From Hyalangium gracile (GTDB lineage: Bacteria > Myxococcota > Myxococcia > Myxococcales > Myxococcaceae), in contig NZ_JAHXBG010000002.1 of the NCBI RefSeq assembly GCF_020103725.1, forward strand, positions 1-64,000: a stretch of 64,000 bases of DNA, in the 5' to 3' direction. Of the stretch, positions 37,224 through 47,750 are shown piece after piece (the first letter of the stretch is position 1; the number at the start of each line of letters is the position of its first letter). The notes under the pieces are model-generated. The model worked only from the letters and a program-made list of their open reading frames with translations. It had not been told where the DNA came from and ran no database searches. The position numbers and the translations under genes are program-made.

Positions 37224-38117
37224 TTAGAGCCGTTCCACGTTCCCGCCCTGTACGGACAGTGCGCTGCACCTACTTCCATCATCGAGTTTGGAGGCCTTCT
37301 TGGCCTGTTTTTGCAGGTGGTCAGCCCGCTGCAACTCAGCCTCGGCCTGTGCCTGAGGGGAGTTCACCGAAAGCAGCCCACAGGCCGATGATAGTTTCCG
37401 GGGCTCGCCATTCACGCTGACCACCTCCGTGTCGAGCGCTTTCAGGGCTCCGCGCAGGCGCTGCCGAGCCGTCTCAAGCGGGGTTTCGGGCATGATGACC
37501 ACCACCTCGTCACCGCCCTTGCGGTAGGCGTCGCCCAATCCTGCGACTGCCTTATCCACTGCATTGAAGAAGGCTTTGATGGCGATGTCGCCTGTTGCGT
37601 GATCGCCATCCTCGTTGAAGGCCTTGAGACCGTTCATGTCGAGATAAGCGAGCGAAACAGGAGCCTCGGGCCGACTGTTGAGGATGGCCACTGCTAGATC
37701 GCGTTCGACGTAACGGCCGTCAAAGAGAATGTTGAACGGTTCGCGGATTCGCGTTGCCTTCAACTGGTCTTGCAACTCGGCGAGGCGCACACGACCCGGA
37801 TGACCTATCTCCAAGGACACCTCTTGACCTTTCAGGAGCGCCTCGATGAGGCTCACCGTTTCAATGCGGTCCTGGTGCTCCATGCTATCGGCAAGTTCGG
37901 CCATCTGCCAGGTAACCGAGTCTGAGTAGGAATGCGTGCGGACATCCGGTCCATTGAGCATCCCGTGACGAATGAGCCACAGGACCATCTGGCGGTCCTT
38001 AGCGCTCTCGAAAGTGTCGCTACCAGCGGGATATCTCACCTTCACCCAGCGCATCTGCTCGAACTGGGCGAGGAACTGCATTTCCCGAAATCGAGCGTCG
38101 TTCTTGTAGTTAGCCAA
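37224..38117 (-). CDS. GGDEF-domain protein with variant GGDEV motif
   Basis: A 297-residue soluble protein. The C-terminal half (about 135-275) is a GGDEF fold: first metal site in Y-L-D-M-N-G-L-K-A-F-N, then G-D-H-A-T-G-D, and the active loop R-K-G-G-D-E-V in place of the canonical R-G-G-(D/E)-E-F. The catalytic acidic pair is kept. The N-terminal half (1-130) is helical and matches nothing known to me; it is not PAS, GAF or a receiver domain. The start is TTG at 38117 with AAAGGGA upstream. A nucleotide cyclase activity making c-di-GMP or another product is possible. No EAL partner nearby. Confidence 0.75.
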   Translation of the reverse strand: MANYKNDARFREMQFLAQFEQMRWVKVRYPAGSDTFESAKDRQMVLWLIRHGMLNGPDVRTHSYSDSVTWQMAELADSMEHQDRIETVSLIEALLKGQEVSLEIGHPGRVRLAELQDQLKATRIREPFNILFDGRYVERDLAVAILNSRPEAPVSLAYLDMNGLKAFNEDGDHATGDIAIKAFFNAVDKAVAGLGDAYRKGGDEVVVIMPETPLETARQRLRGALKALDTEVVSVNGEPRKLSSACGLLSVNSPQAQAEAELQRADHLQKQAKKASKLDDGSRCSALSVQGGNVERL

Positions 38118-38274
38118 GCGAGTAGTCCCTTCTTTCCTGGCATCGCAGGCTGTAGTCCGCCCGTGGAAGCCAGAGCATCAGCCTAAAGGGTTTGAGGGGC
38201 ATTTCGGAGGAGAATCTCCGCTAGGTCAATCGGCCAGCCATCCCTCGCTTCGGACGCAGGCCCTTCATTGCTCG

Positions 38275-39625
<1,351 letters not shown>

Positions 39626-39691
39626 AGGCTCTGTGCTCTGCGAGGAAACATCTGTCCGTCGTGAGACGAGCCTGGGGTAGTCCACCCCGGC

Positions 39692-41443
39692 TCAATCCCC
39701 GTCGGGAAGCGTGAACTCCTCGTCGGAGGGCTCGATGACCACAGCCTCGAGTACTCCAAGGTCGCGCTGCAAGGGGGCCAGGCTCTCCTTGCAGACGGAC
39801 AGGAGCAGCCCTCCGACGCGCCAGTTGGCGAATCCCTCGGCCTTGTCTCCCTGAACGCTCCAGCGGAGCTTCTGGAAGTACTCCGAATTCCCCGCCATGC
39901 GGCTGACGACATGGTTGGCGCGGTCGACGGCCAGCTTCAGCGCCGTGGCCTTCGCAGTCTTCAGCGTGGAGGCCGCCTGGGGCGAAGGAGCCGTCTCCTT
40001 CAGCCGGAGGCGCAGCGTGCAACGGATGAACTTGCGCGCGTCTCCGTCCCCTCGATGCACCAACTGGCCCAGGCCCTCTAGTGAGAATGGAAGCCGCCGG
40101 AAAGAACTCAGCCACAGCAACGCCCGGATCAGCGAGGGTCCCCCGAGCGCCGCATAGGACGCCGCGAGCACTCCCGCCCCGAACTGGATCCCGGCCACCG
40201 TATCGAGCGCGGGAATCGGCATCAGGTCGAACGCCGGGAAGCTGGCGTACACGCCCGTGCCCAGCAGCAACCCCACCCAGGGCAGCACGGCCGGTGACAG
40301 GAACACCGGGCTGGCCATCTTGTAGAAGTCCAGCAGGGAGAGCCGGTCATCCTCGTGGCGAGCCTTCTGCTTGTCGCGATCCCTCGCCTCGCCCCGGGCC
40401 GCCTCGATCGCCTCTCGCTTCTGGCGCCCCACGGACTTCGCCGTGGTCGCCCGGGCCGCCTGGGCCTCCTGCTGGAGTCGCGCCAGGGCAGCAGGCGCAT
40501 CCGGCGAGAGCGCCACGGGCGCCGCCTTCACCGGACGCGCGGGAACTCTCCCCCCGGGCTTGAGCGCGGCCAGCGCCTGCCGAGCCGCCGCCGCGCTGGA
40601 GTACCGATCCTCGGGCTTGAGCGCCGTCATCTTCCGGAGCCACGTGCTCAGGACCGGCGCTTCCAGGTGCCCCAGGTCCAGCCCGCGATCCGGATGAAAG
40701 TGGTCCGACGGAGGAGTGCCCCCCAGCAGGTGCACCAGCGAAGCCCCCAGCGCATACAGATCGCTGGTGACGTCCACCGTGCCGCCCAGCTGCTCCAGAG
40801 GCATGTAGCCAAACGTTCCCACGAGCGTGGAGCCCACCGTGGCCCCCCGCGCGGACTCCCTCGCGGAGCCGAAGTCCACCAGGACGATCGATCCGTCCGG
40901 CTGGCGGATGAGGTTGGCCGGCTTGATGTCCCGGTGGAGGATCCGCGGCTTGCGCCCGTGCAGGTAGTCCAGCAGCTCCAGCACCTGGAGGCCGATCACC
41001 TGGGCCTCTTCCTCGCTGAACGCATGGTGGGACAGCCGGTCCAGCAGGGTCTCACCCGCGACGTACTCGGCGGCCAGGTAGAGCCGTAGACCCGCCCCCT
41101 GCCCCTCCTGGAAGTGCCCCAGCAGCTTGGGGATGCGCGGATGCGAGAGCGTCTCCAGCAGCCGAGCCTCCCGCTCGAAGGCATCCAGCTGCTGGGTCCC
41201 CGGGATCTGCGCCAGCAGCAGCTCCTTGAGCGCCACCTCCTGGCCCTGGGTCCCCCGAGCCAGGTACACGCGGCTGTGCTGCGTCTGCGCGATCAGCCGC
41301 TGCACCGCGTAGCCCCCCGGATGGGCCGCCGCTCCGCACGCCGCGCAGCGAGCCTCCGTGAGCCGGGCTCCACAGATGGGACACGTGGAGGCCCCCTTGG
41401 ACGGGCCATCCGACTCGACGGCGGGCGATTCTGTCAGGCTCAT
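39692..41443 (-). CDS. Serine/threonine protein kinase of the T6SS cassette
   Basis: A 583-residue protein. Residues 21-37 form a zinc ribbon (C-x-x-C ... C-x-x-C). The Hanks-type kinase domain spans about 45-310 with Lys73 (A-L-K-E-L), H-R-D-I-K-P-A-N-L (Asp172) and D-F-G (Asp190), so it should be active. A basic Ala-rich linker is followed by two hydrophobic segments (about 410-460) and a C-terminal domain with acidic end. Kinases of this sort regulate T6SS assembly in other bacteria (PpkA/Fha pathway, established knowledge). Its place after vgrG genes suggests control of this cassette; that is inference. Confidence 0.9.
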   Translation of the reverse strand: MSLTESPAVESDGPSKGASTCPICGARLTEARCAACGAAAHPGGYAVQRLIAQTQHSRVYLARGTQGQEVALKELLLAQIPGTQQLDAFEREARLLETLSHPRIPKLLGHFQEGQGAGLRLYLAAEYVAGETLLDRLSHHAFSEEEAQVIGLQVLELLDYLHGRKPRILHRDIKPANLIRQPDGSIVLVDFGSARESARGATVGSTLVGTFGYMPLEQLGGTVDVTSDLYALGASLVHLLGGTPPSDHFHPDRGLDLGHLEAPVLSTWLRKMTALKPEDRYSSAAAARQALAALKPGGRVPARPVKAAPVALSPDAPAALARLQQEAQAARATTAKSVGRQKREAIEAARGEARDRDKQKARHEDDRLSLLDFYKMASPVFLSPAVLPWVGLLLGTGVYASFPAFDLMPIPALDTVAGIQFGAGVLAASYAALGGPSLIRALLWLSSFRRLPFSLEGLGQLVHRGDGDARKFIRCTLRLRLKETAPSPQAASTLKTAKATALKLAVDRANHVVSRMAGNSEYFQKLRWSVQGDKAEGFANWRVGGLLLSVCKESLAPLQRDLGVLEAVVIEPSDEEFTLPDGD

Positions 41444-41484
41444 GTGGACACGGAGGGCTCGGGACGCGGGCCAGCCCCGCGACC

Positions 41485-42879
41485 CTACCCCAGCTTGATG
41501 AGGTTACCCTTCACCATCACGTTGCCGCTGTCCACGATGTTCACGTAGGTGCTCCGGTTGCCCAGCTGCACGCTCGAGTCCTGCACCTTGGCGTGCATCC
41601 CGGAGGACTTCAGGATGATGTTGCGGCCCTTCACTGTGATGATCGGATCGGACGGCGTGCCGTTGTCGCCCTTGCCGATCTTGATGCCGTCCGTCTTCAC
41701 CTCGATGCAGTAGGAGCCCACCTGGATGCGGACGGCCTTGTCCGCCTTCACCTCGAAGTTCTCCTTGGCTTCCACCTTGGTGGACTTGCCGGTGTTGACC
41801 TTGAAGGTCTGCTTCGAGTCGAAGGCGATCTCCTGCAGCGCCTTCACCTTGATCTTCGTGGTGGCCAGCTGCGTCCACTTGGGATCGTGCGAGCCGATCT
41901 CGATCTCCAAGGCCTTGAGCTTGAGCTTGCCGCGCAGGCACGAGACGCCCAGCGCCACGCCCGCCTTCACGTCCGCGTAGGTGCCGCCCTCCAGCGAGGC
42001 CTTCAGGCCGCCGAAGCACTTCACGCCCTGCACCGCCATCATCGTGCTGCTCGCGGCGCTGGAGATCGTCACGCCCCAGCTGGCGAACACCTTCACGCTG
42101 TCCTCGGCCGTGAGCGACACCTTCTTGGGCGTCATGATGTTCACCCCCTCCTTCCCGTAGATGTTCACGTCCTTCTTGGGGGTGGGCGGGTCGAACTTCT
42201 TCTTCAAGTCATAGAGCTTCTTGCCCGTGGACCAGGCCGTCTCGGCCGTCTTGATCCAGCTGTTGGTGTCCTTGACGTCCAGCGGCGAGAAGAAGACGGC
42301 CGTCGCCACCAGGCTCAGCACCGACAGGCCGATGTCCCAGCCGCTGCCCACCGCCGCCAGGTGCGCCATGGCGGGCGTCAGATCATTGCCGGTGTTGGGC
42401 GACAGATCCGCGCCGTTGTTGACCCGGAGCGACGGCGCCTGCACGGAGTCCGTGGCCCCCAGGAACACCTGGCCGCCCACCACCTTCACCGCCGCGGGCG
42501 AGCTGAGCTCCATCAGGCTCGTGGAGTACTGCTGCCACAGATCCTGGGTCTGCATCAGGGTGAAGCCCTGATTCTGGATGACGATGTCCTCCTTCACGTC
42601 GATGAAGAGGTTGCCCACCGTCTGGAGCGACGCGCCGGTGTAGCCGAACGTCGGGACCCCCGCTGGGGTGCCCTTGGCGCGCTCGCCGAGCAGCAACTGC
42701 GTGTCCGGCTTGGGCACGTGCACCCGGAACCGCTGCAGCGACGACACAGGCTCCGGGGCCGCGACGACGTCGTCCGTGACGATGACGAGCTTGTTCGGCA
42801 GGTTCTTGCCGCTCTCTGGCTGGGAGTCCCCACCGTTGCGGTCGGAGCCCTGGCGATTCTGAGGCGAAGGGGAAGGCAT
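41485..42879 (-). CDS. gp5/VgrG-type beta-repeat protein of the T6SS cassette
   Basis: A 464-residue protein. Residues about 90-110 and 240-460 show short repeated strands typical of the VgrG/gp5 C-terminal beta-helix (V-N-I-Y-G-K-E-G-V-N-I, V-S-L-T-A-E-D-S-V-K-V, V-E-A-K-E-N-F-E-V-K-A-D-K-A-V-R-I). A hydrophobic stretch (about 190-215) could insert in a membrane. There is no VgrG gp27-like head and no known enzymatic motif. GAGGA precedes the ATG; it ends 41 bp before the kinase gene. It may be the missing needle of the adjacent short VgrG or a spike-carried effector. Confidence 0.72.
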   Translation of the reverse strand: MPSPSPQNRQGSDRNGGDSQPESGKNLPNKLVIVTDDVVAAPEPVSSLQRFRVHVPKPDTQLLLGERAKGTPAGVPTFGYTGASLQTVGNLFIDVKEDIVIQNQGFTLMQTQDLWQQYSTSLMELSSPAAVKVVGGQVFLGATDSVQAPSLRVNNGADLSPNTGNDLTPAMAHLAAVGSGWDIGLSVLSLVATAVFFSPLDVKDTNSWIKTAETAWSTGKKLYDLKKKFDPPTPKKDVNIYGKEGVNIMTPKKVSLTAEDSVKVFASWGVTISSAASSTMMAVQGVKCFGGLKASLEGGTYADVKAGVALGVSCLRGKLKLKALEIEIGSHDPKWTQLATTKIKVKALQEIAFDSKQTFKVNTGKSTKVEAKENFEVKADKAVRIQVGSYCIEVKTDGIKIGKGDNGTPSDPIITVKGRNIILKSSGMHAKVQDSSVQLGNRSTYVNIVDSGNVMVKGNLIKLG

Positions 42880-42908
42880 GATCGGATTCCTCTAGAAGGC
42901 AGGGACGC

Positions 42909-44387
42909 TCAGGCGTCGTCCTCGAACTCGACGTGGATGCCGGCGCGGGTGCGGATGACGCTCTGGGTGGCGTTGTCCTCCACCACGGGCGTCATCGTCT
43001 CGGGGTTGGGCACCGAGCCGATGATGACGGGGCGATCCGGATCTCCATTGACGTGGCCGATGGCCACCTCGGTGCCCACGTGCAGCGGCAGGTGCATGCC
43101 GTAGTTGGCGCCGCTGCTGGCCTGCAGCATGCGGACGGCCCGCGAGGCCCGGCCCCCGGCGCGACCCACGGTGTCGATGGGCATCAGCACGTGGTAGCGC
43201 CCCTGCTCGTCCAGCGGCGCCGCGGCGCCGTTGACGGGCCCGTCCACCACTCCGTTCAGCACGCCGCTCACCAGCGGCCTGGGCGTGCGGCGCTCGGGAC
43301 GGAAGGGCACGTCGGCGGGGATTCCGACCCAGGAGTTCGTGTACCCCTGCGTGCCCCGCGCGCCCTCGGTGAACTCCGAGACGGGCGTCTGATCCACCTG
43401 GTGCAGCACCTCGGTGACGAGGTAGCGCTGGTCGAACTGGCCCAGCGGGTGGCCCGTGAGGGTGAACAGGTGCCCGCTGCGCAGGGCGCGCACGCGGCTC
43501 TTGCCCACGTACACGTTGCGGCGCGCGTTGAACTCCTCGGAGCGCACCTTCGCCAGGCGCTTGCCCTCTCCCGCGTCCTTGAAGTGCTCGCCGTAGAGCA
43601 CCTGGTGCCCGCGCCCCTTCTCCTGCACCGGCTGGTGCGCCAGCAGCGGCACCGTGGGCGTGCGGTAGTTGTAGTCGCGCAGCGTCACCTGCCGGGGCAC
43701 CATCCGGTGGTTGCACGACATGCTCCAGATGGACTCGCCGGGATCCGTGGCGCCGTCCCGCTGCAGGTAGGCGATGCTCTCGTGCCCCTCCAGCTTGCCG
43801 AACTTGCCGTTGGCGTCCACGAAGAGGATCTTCTCGCCCTTCACCGTCTGCTCGAAGAAGAAGCTGATGCCCTCGTGCTCCAGCAGGCGGCAGCAGAAGT
43901 CGAAGTCCGTCTCCTGGTACTGCAGCACGTACTCGCGCTTGGGGTAGGTGCCCTCGAGCTTGAAGTCGAAGTGCTCCCCTTCCTTCATGCCCGCGTCCTT
44001 CAGCACCGCGGTGACGATCTCCCGCACGGTGGAGCCCTGGTACACGCGAGAGCGGCGCGTCTGCGTGGTGTACCAGAGCCTCGGCACCATCACCGCGCGG
44101 TAGAGCGGCGCCCGGCTGTCGTCGCGCGCGACGAGCTCGATCTCCTTGAGCACGCCCCAGATGGGGAACTCGAAGCCGAGCCCGAAGGCCACGCCCACGG
44201 TGCCCGCCATCACGTCCTCGATGGTGTCGGAGGCCAGGGCCACCTCGCCCTCGCCGGCCAGCCACAGCTCGAAGGAGTACAGCTCGCTGATGGCCTCGCG
44301 GCCCTTCAGGCTCAGCAGCACCAGCTCCTCCGGCCCGAGGGCCGAGGAGAGGAACGTCACGTTGTTCTCGATGAGCAGCTCAGGCAT
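42909..44387 (-). CDS. vgrG: Type VI secretion spike protein VgrG, short form
   Basis: A 492-residue VgrG. The gp27-like head covers about 1-370 (F-L-S-S, the S-E-L-Y-S-F-E motif, Y-Q-E-T-D-F-D-F-C-C-R-L-L-E-H-E-G-I). The gp5 OB fold spans about 385-480 (P-L-D-E-Q-G-R-Y-H-V, V-G-T-E-V-A-I-G-H-V-N-G-D-P-D-R-P). The protein ends at once after the OB fold in E-D-D-A, with no beta-helix needle, which is unusual. VgrG trimers tip the Hcp tube and carry effectors across target envelopes. It lies 12 bp downstream of the PAAR-like gene. Confidence 0.94.
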   Translation of the reverse strand: MPELLIENNVTFLSSALGPEELVLLSLKGREAISELYSFELWLAGEGEVALASDTIEDVMAGTVGVAFGLGFEFPIWGVLKEIELVARDDSRAPLYRAVMVPRLWYTTQTRRSRVYQGSTVREIVTAVLKDAGMKEGEHFDFKLEGTYPKREYVLQYQETDFDFCCRLLEHEGISFFFEQTVKGEKILFVDANGKFGKLEGHESIAYLQRDGATDPGESIWSMSCNHRMVPRQVTLRDYNYRTPTVPLLAHQPVQEKGRGHQVLYGEHFKDAGEGKRLAKVRSEEFNARRNVYVGKSRVRALRSGHLFTLTGHPLGQFDQRYLVTEVLHQVDQTPVSEFTEGARGTQGYTNSWVGIPADVPFRPERRTPRPLVSGVLNGVVDGPVNGAAAPLDEQGRYHVLMPIDTVGRAGGRASRAVRMLQASSGANYGMHLPLHVGTEVAIGHVNGDPDRPVIIGSVPNPETMTPVVEDNATQSVIRTRAGIHVEFEDDA

Positions 44388-44399
44388 GGCGGTTCCCGA

Positions 44400-44810
44400 T
44401 CACGGAGCGACGATGACCTTCACCTGGCTGGGGGCCACCTGGGTCCCCGGCGGTGAGTTGGCGTTCGAGCCGTTCTGCCCCACCATCTTCAGGTGGGTGA
44501 CGATCTCGTTGCCCTCCACCAGCACCTTGCTCGCGGACGTCTTGTAGGCGGCCTTGTCCCCCGTCGTCTGGGACACCATGCCCTTGAGCGTGCCGGCCTG
44601 ATCTCCCTGCGTGGAGGAGATCTCCGAGGCCTTGGTGAGCACCGCCTTGTTGAGGATCTTCACCTTCTTGCTGCAGGTGTCTCCGCTGGCGTTCGAGCAC
44701 TGCCCGATGCTCGGGTACGGGATGGGGATGGGCGAGGGCGCCGCGGGAGTCTTGCAGACGTTGGGGAAGGCGAAGCACATCCCTCCCCCCTTGGTTGAAG
44801 CCGGAAACAT
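44400..44810 (-). CDS. PAAR-like (DUF4150) T6SS spike tip protein
   Basis: A 136-residue protein rich in Pro, Ser, Thr and Gly. It matches DUF4150: a start with G-G-G-M-C-F-A-F-P-N-V-C-K-T-P, then I-P-I-P-Y-P-S-I-G, and V-T-H-L-K-M-V-G near the end. DUF4150/PAAR-like proteins cap the VgrG trimer and hold the effector at its tip. Three or more Cys are available for metal or disulphide binding. GGAG lies 7 bases before the ATG. Here it is a standalone tip with no toxin domain fused. Confidence 0.9.
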   Translation of the reverse strand: MFPASTKGGGMCFAFPNVCKTPAAPSPIPIPYPSIGQCSNASGDTCSKKVKILNKAVLTKASEISSTQGDQAGTLKGMVSQTTGDKAAYKTSASKVLVEGNEIVTHLKMVGQNGSNANSPPGTQVAPSQVKVIVAP

Positions 44811-44852
44811 GTCGCCACTCCTTGAAGATCGAACGCGTGGAGCCCAGGGGGC

Positions 44853-45737
44853 TCACGCCAGGTGGATCTTGTCCGCCTTGAGCTTGAGGTCTTCCTTGGC
44901 CTTGAAGAGCGTCCGCCGTCCGAAGAGGTGGAAGGTCGTCTCGGCGAACAGGCGCACGCGGCCCGCGCGCGTCTGGGCCAGCTCCTTCACGTCGCGGTAG
45001 ACGTTCTCCGCGCGCTCGAGGATGCGGCCGGCCTGCACCTCCAGCACGTCCACCGCGTGGTGAGCCTTCTGGACGGTGGTGCTGAGCGCGCGAGCCGTGA
45101 GCGAGACTTCGTCCAGCTCCGCCCGGGCCGTGTCCGCGCGAGCGTCCAGCCGCGGCGTGTCCAGCCGGGTGCCGCGCGCGTCCATCGCCAGCGTGGAGGC
45201 GGGGCGATCACCGCCGGGCGTGGTGCCCAGCCGCACCGCGTGATCGGACTCCAGCCGCACCTCGCGAGCGCTGTGCACGCGCACCGCGTCCCGCGCGGAG
45301 AGCAGGATGCCGCCCTCATCCGCGCGCAGCTCGAGGTTGCCCGCGGCGTGGACGACGCTGCGGTGGGCGGCGGCGTGGTGCTCGAAGACGAGGCGACCGG
45401 TGGCGTCCCGCACGGAGAGCACCTCACCCTCGGGCCCTTCGGAGACCTCGGCGCTGGTCCCATCCCGGAGCACCAGCGGCGGCGTGGCCTCGCGCAGGGC
45501 CACCAGCACGCCCACCACGTAGCGCTCCCCGCCGGGGCCGGGCGCCACGAGGACGGAGTCCCCCACGCGCGGCGTGTACGGAGCGGGCACCGCCATCAGC
45601 GCGGACACGGGCGCCTGCCCCTCCACCTCCAGCGTGACGCGCCCGTGAGACACGGCCTTCACCGTGGCGGGGCGCAGCGTGGGCGTCGTGACTTCGAGTG
45701 AATCTTCCTGGGACGGACTGTGCTGAGGCTTCTGCAT
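44853..45737 (-). CDS. DUF3540 protein (OB fold and gp5-like repeats)
   Basis: About 294 residues. Residues 20-85 look like an OB-fold (A-T-V-K-A-V-S-H-G-R-V-T-L-E-V, V-G-D-S-V-L-V-A-P). Residues about 95-170 are beta-repeat-like (V-L-S-V-R-D, S-V-V-H-A-A-G-N-L-E-L-R-A-D). The C-terminus is helical. DUF3540 is found almost only in T6SS spike clusters. Start is ATG at 45737 with a weak purine stretch; an upstream GTG-type start gives an unlikely leader. It may form part of the spike or load cargo. Confidence 0.85.
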   Translation of the reverse strand: MQKPQHSPSQEDSLEVTTPTLRPATVKAVSHGRVTLEVEGQAPVSALMAVPAPYTPRVGDSVLVAPGPGGERYVVGVLVALREATPPLVLRDGTSAEVSEGPEGEVLSVRDATGRLVFEHHAAAHRSVVHAAGNLELRADEGGILLSARDAVRVHSAREVRLESDHAVRLGTTPGGDRPASTLAMDARGTRLDTPRLDARADTARAELDEVSLTARALSTTVQKAHHAVDVLEVQAGRILERAENVYRDVKELAQTRAGRVRLFAETTFHLFGRRTLFKAKEDLKLKADKIHLA

Positions 45738-45806
45738 GGTCTTTTCTGGAGCTTCCTGGATTCCTCCCACGCGAAGCAACCCCGCGCGGACGAATGACCT
45801 GACGCG

Positions 45807-47750
45807 TCACCCCGCCGGAGCGCCGCCACCGGACCGGCCAGGTTTGAAGTCCTCGGCGGCGGCCAGAGCGGGATCCGTGCGCTCGACGTCGGTGAGCACC
45901 GCCTGGTTCCAGCGCGTGCCGGCATCGGAGATCCGGTGCAGCTTGCCACCCTTCAGGTGGGCCGAGGTGAAGTCGGCCAGCTCCAGGTGGGCGTGGGAGA
46001 AGTCGGCGCCGGGGGCGTGGATGTGAGACAGGTTCGCGCTGCGCAGGTCCGCGTGAACGAACAAGGCGTTGTCCAGCCGGCAGCGGGTGAACGAGGCCTT
46101 GAGCGCGCTGGCGTGCCGGAAGTGGGCCTGCCAGAGGTCGGCCTGGGAGAGGTCCGCTCGCTCCAGCCGCGCCCGGGAGAAGTCGGCCGAGCGCAGCTTC
46201 GCGTCGCGCAGCTTCGCCTCGGTGAGGTTGGCACCGGAGAAGTTGGCCTGCTTCGCGGAGACGGCGGACAGGTTCGCGCCGGTGAGGTCGGCCTGGGAGA
46301 GGTCCACGTCGGTGAGCTCGCAGCGGGAGAAGTCCTGCCGGGCGGCCTTGGCTCCGATCAGGCTGCAGCGGGTGAGATCCGCGCCCTGGAGCAGGACCCC
46401 CTCCAGGTTGGCGCCATCCAGATCCGCGCCCACGAGCCGCGCACCCACCAGCCGGGCCTTGGCGAGCGCCGCGCCAGCGACTTGCGCGCCCTCCAGGTTG
46501 GCCTGCTCCAGGTTTGCCTCCTGGAGATCGGCCTCCTCCAGCAGCGCGCCCATGAGCTTCGCGCCCGCGAGGTTCACCTGGGTCAGCGCTGCGCCATTGA
46601 GGACGGTCTCCTCGAGCCGCGCCCCTTCCAGCTGCGCGCCCACGAGCCGCGCGCCCGTGAGATCGGTTCCCGAGAGATCCAGGCCCCGCAGGTCCATGCC
46701 CTCCAGGTTCGCCCCCGGCAGGGCCAGCTTCGTCAGCCGGACGCCCTCCAGCTTCGCCTGGCGCAGGTCCGCTTCCTCCAGCTTGGAGCCCTCCAGCTTC
46801 GCGCCGACGAGCGTGGCGCCCTGGAACCGAGCGCCCGTCACATGAGCCCCCTCGAGCCGCGCCTGACGCAGGGAGGCCTGCTCGAAGCGCGCGCCCATGG
46901 CGCTGGCCTCGCGGAGATCCGCCCCGTCCAGGCGGGCGCCAGTCAGGTCGGTCTCGTCGAGCGTGCACCCGGAGAGATCCGCCCGCTCCAGCACGGCCTC
47001 CCGCAGATCCGAGCCGCTCAGGTCCGCGCCCGCGAGCTGAGCGTCGGCCCAGGAGACCTTGGTGAGCTTCATCTTCGCGAGCCGCGCCCGCACCAGCCGC
47101 GTGGGCAGCACGGCGGCCGTGGCGAGGGCGGTCTTCTGGAGATCGGCGCCCTCCAGATCCGCGCCGTCCATGACGGCGCCCTTCACGTTGCAGGCGGTGA
47201 GGCGGGTCTCGGCGAAGCAGGCCTTGGAGAACCGGCCCCGCTCCAGCAGGGTGCCGTGGAGCGTCGCGCCTCGGAAGTCCGCGCCCTCCGCTCGGGCCTC
47301 CACCAGCTGCGCCCCCGAGAGCTCCGCGTTCGCCAGGAAGGCCCCGGTCAGCTCGGTGCGGGTGAGATCCGCGTCCGTCAGCAGCGCCTCTTCCAGGTGC
47401 GCGCCCGCCAGGCATGCGCCGCCCAGCCGGGCCTTGCTGAGGTCCGCCTGCTCGAAGCGGGCCCCCGTCGCGTCCACCCGCAGCTCTCCGTCTCCGGAGA
47501 GATCCACGGCCTGGAGCAGCGCGCGGGTGAAGTCCGCCTCGCGCAGGTTCACGCCGCGAAACACCACCTCGATGCACTGGGCCTCGGTGAACTTCGCGCC
47601 GCTCAGGTCCACCTTCTCGAAGCGCACGCGCACGAGCGGGCGCGAGGCGAAGTCGTAGCCGCTCAGGCTCAGGCCCTGGATGAGCACCTCGCGCAGGCCC
47701 CCGAGTTCCAGCTCCCGGGAGATCTCCTCGATGGTTCGCAGCACCCTCAT
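45807..47750 (-). CDS. Pentapeptide-repeat protein of the T6SS cassette
   Basis: About 647 residues, with almost the whole length made of A-(D/N)-L-x-x pentapeptide repeats that fold as a right-handed square beta-helix. The ATG at 47750 overlaps the stop of the preceding gene as ATGA, so translation is coupled. The first 30 residues are helical. No enzymatic motif. Repeat rods of this kind mimic DNA or act as structural scaffolds; in T6SS clusters they are usually found with DUF2169 proteins. Its size is large for the family. Could be an effector, a chaperone or a structural part of the spike. Confidence 0.85.
   Translation of the reverse strand: MRVLRTIEEISRELELGGLREVLIQGLSLSGYDFASRPLVRVRFEKVDLSGAKFTEAQCIEVVFRGVNLREADFTRALLQAVDLSGDGELRVDATGARFEQADLSKARLGGACLAGAHLEEALLTDADLTRTELTGAFLANAELSGAQLVEARAEGADFRGATLHGTLLERGRFSKACFAETRLTACNVKGAVMDGADLEGADLQKTALATAAVLPTRLVRARLAKMKLTKVSWADAQLAGADLSGSDLREAVLERADLSGCTLDETDLTGARLDGADLREASAMGARFEQASLRQARLEGAHVTGARFQGATLVGAKLEGSKLEEADLRQAKLEGVRLTKLALPGANLEGMDLRGLDLSGTDLTGARLVGAQLEGARLEETVLNGAALTQVNLAGAKLMGALLEEADLQEANLEQANLEGAQVAGAALAKARLVGARLVGADLDGANLEGVLLQGADLTRCSLIGAKAARQDFSRCELTDVDLSQADLTGANLSAVSAKQANFSGANLTEAKLRDAKLRSADFSRARLERADLSQADLWQAHFRHASALKASFTRCRLDNALFVHADLRSANLSHIHAPGADFSHAHLELADFTSAHLKGGKLHRISDAGTRWNQAVLTDVERTDPALAAAEDFKPGRSGGGAPAG

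Noticed and set aside
42909-44387. Evolved VgrG with a fused effector.
   Set aside because: The protein ends right after the OB fold; nothing is fused.
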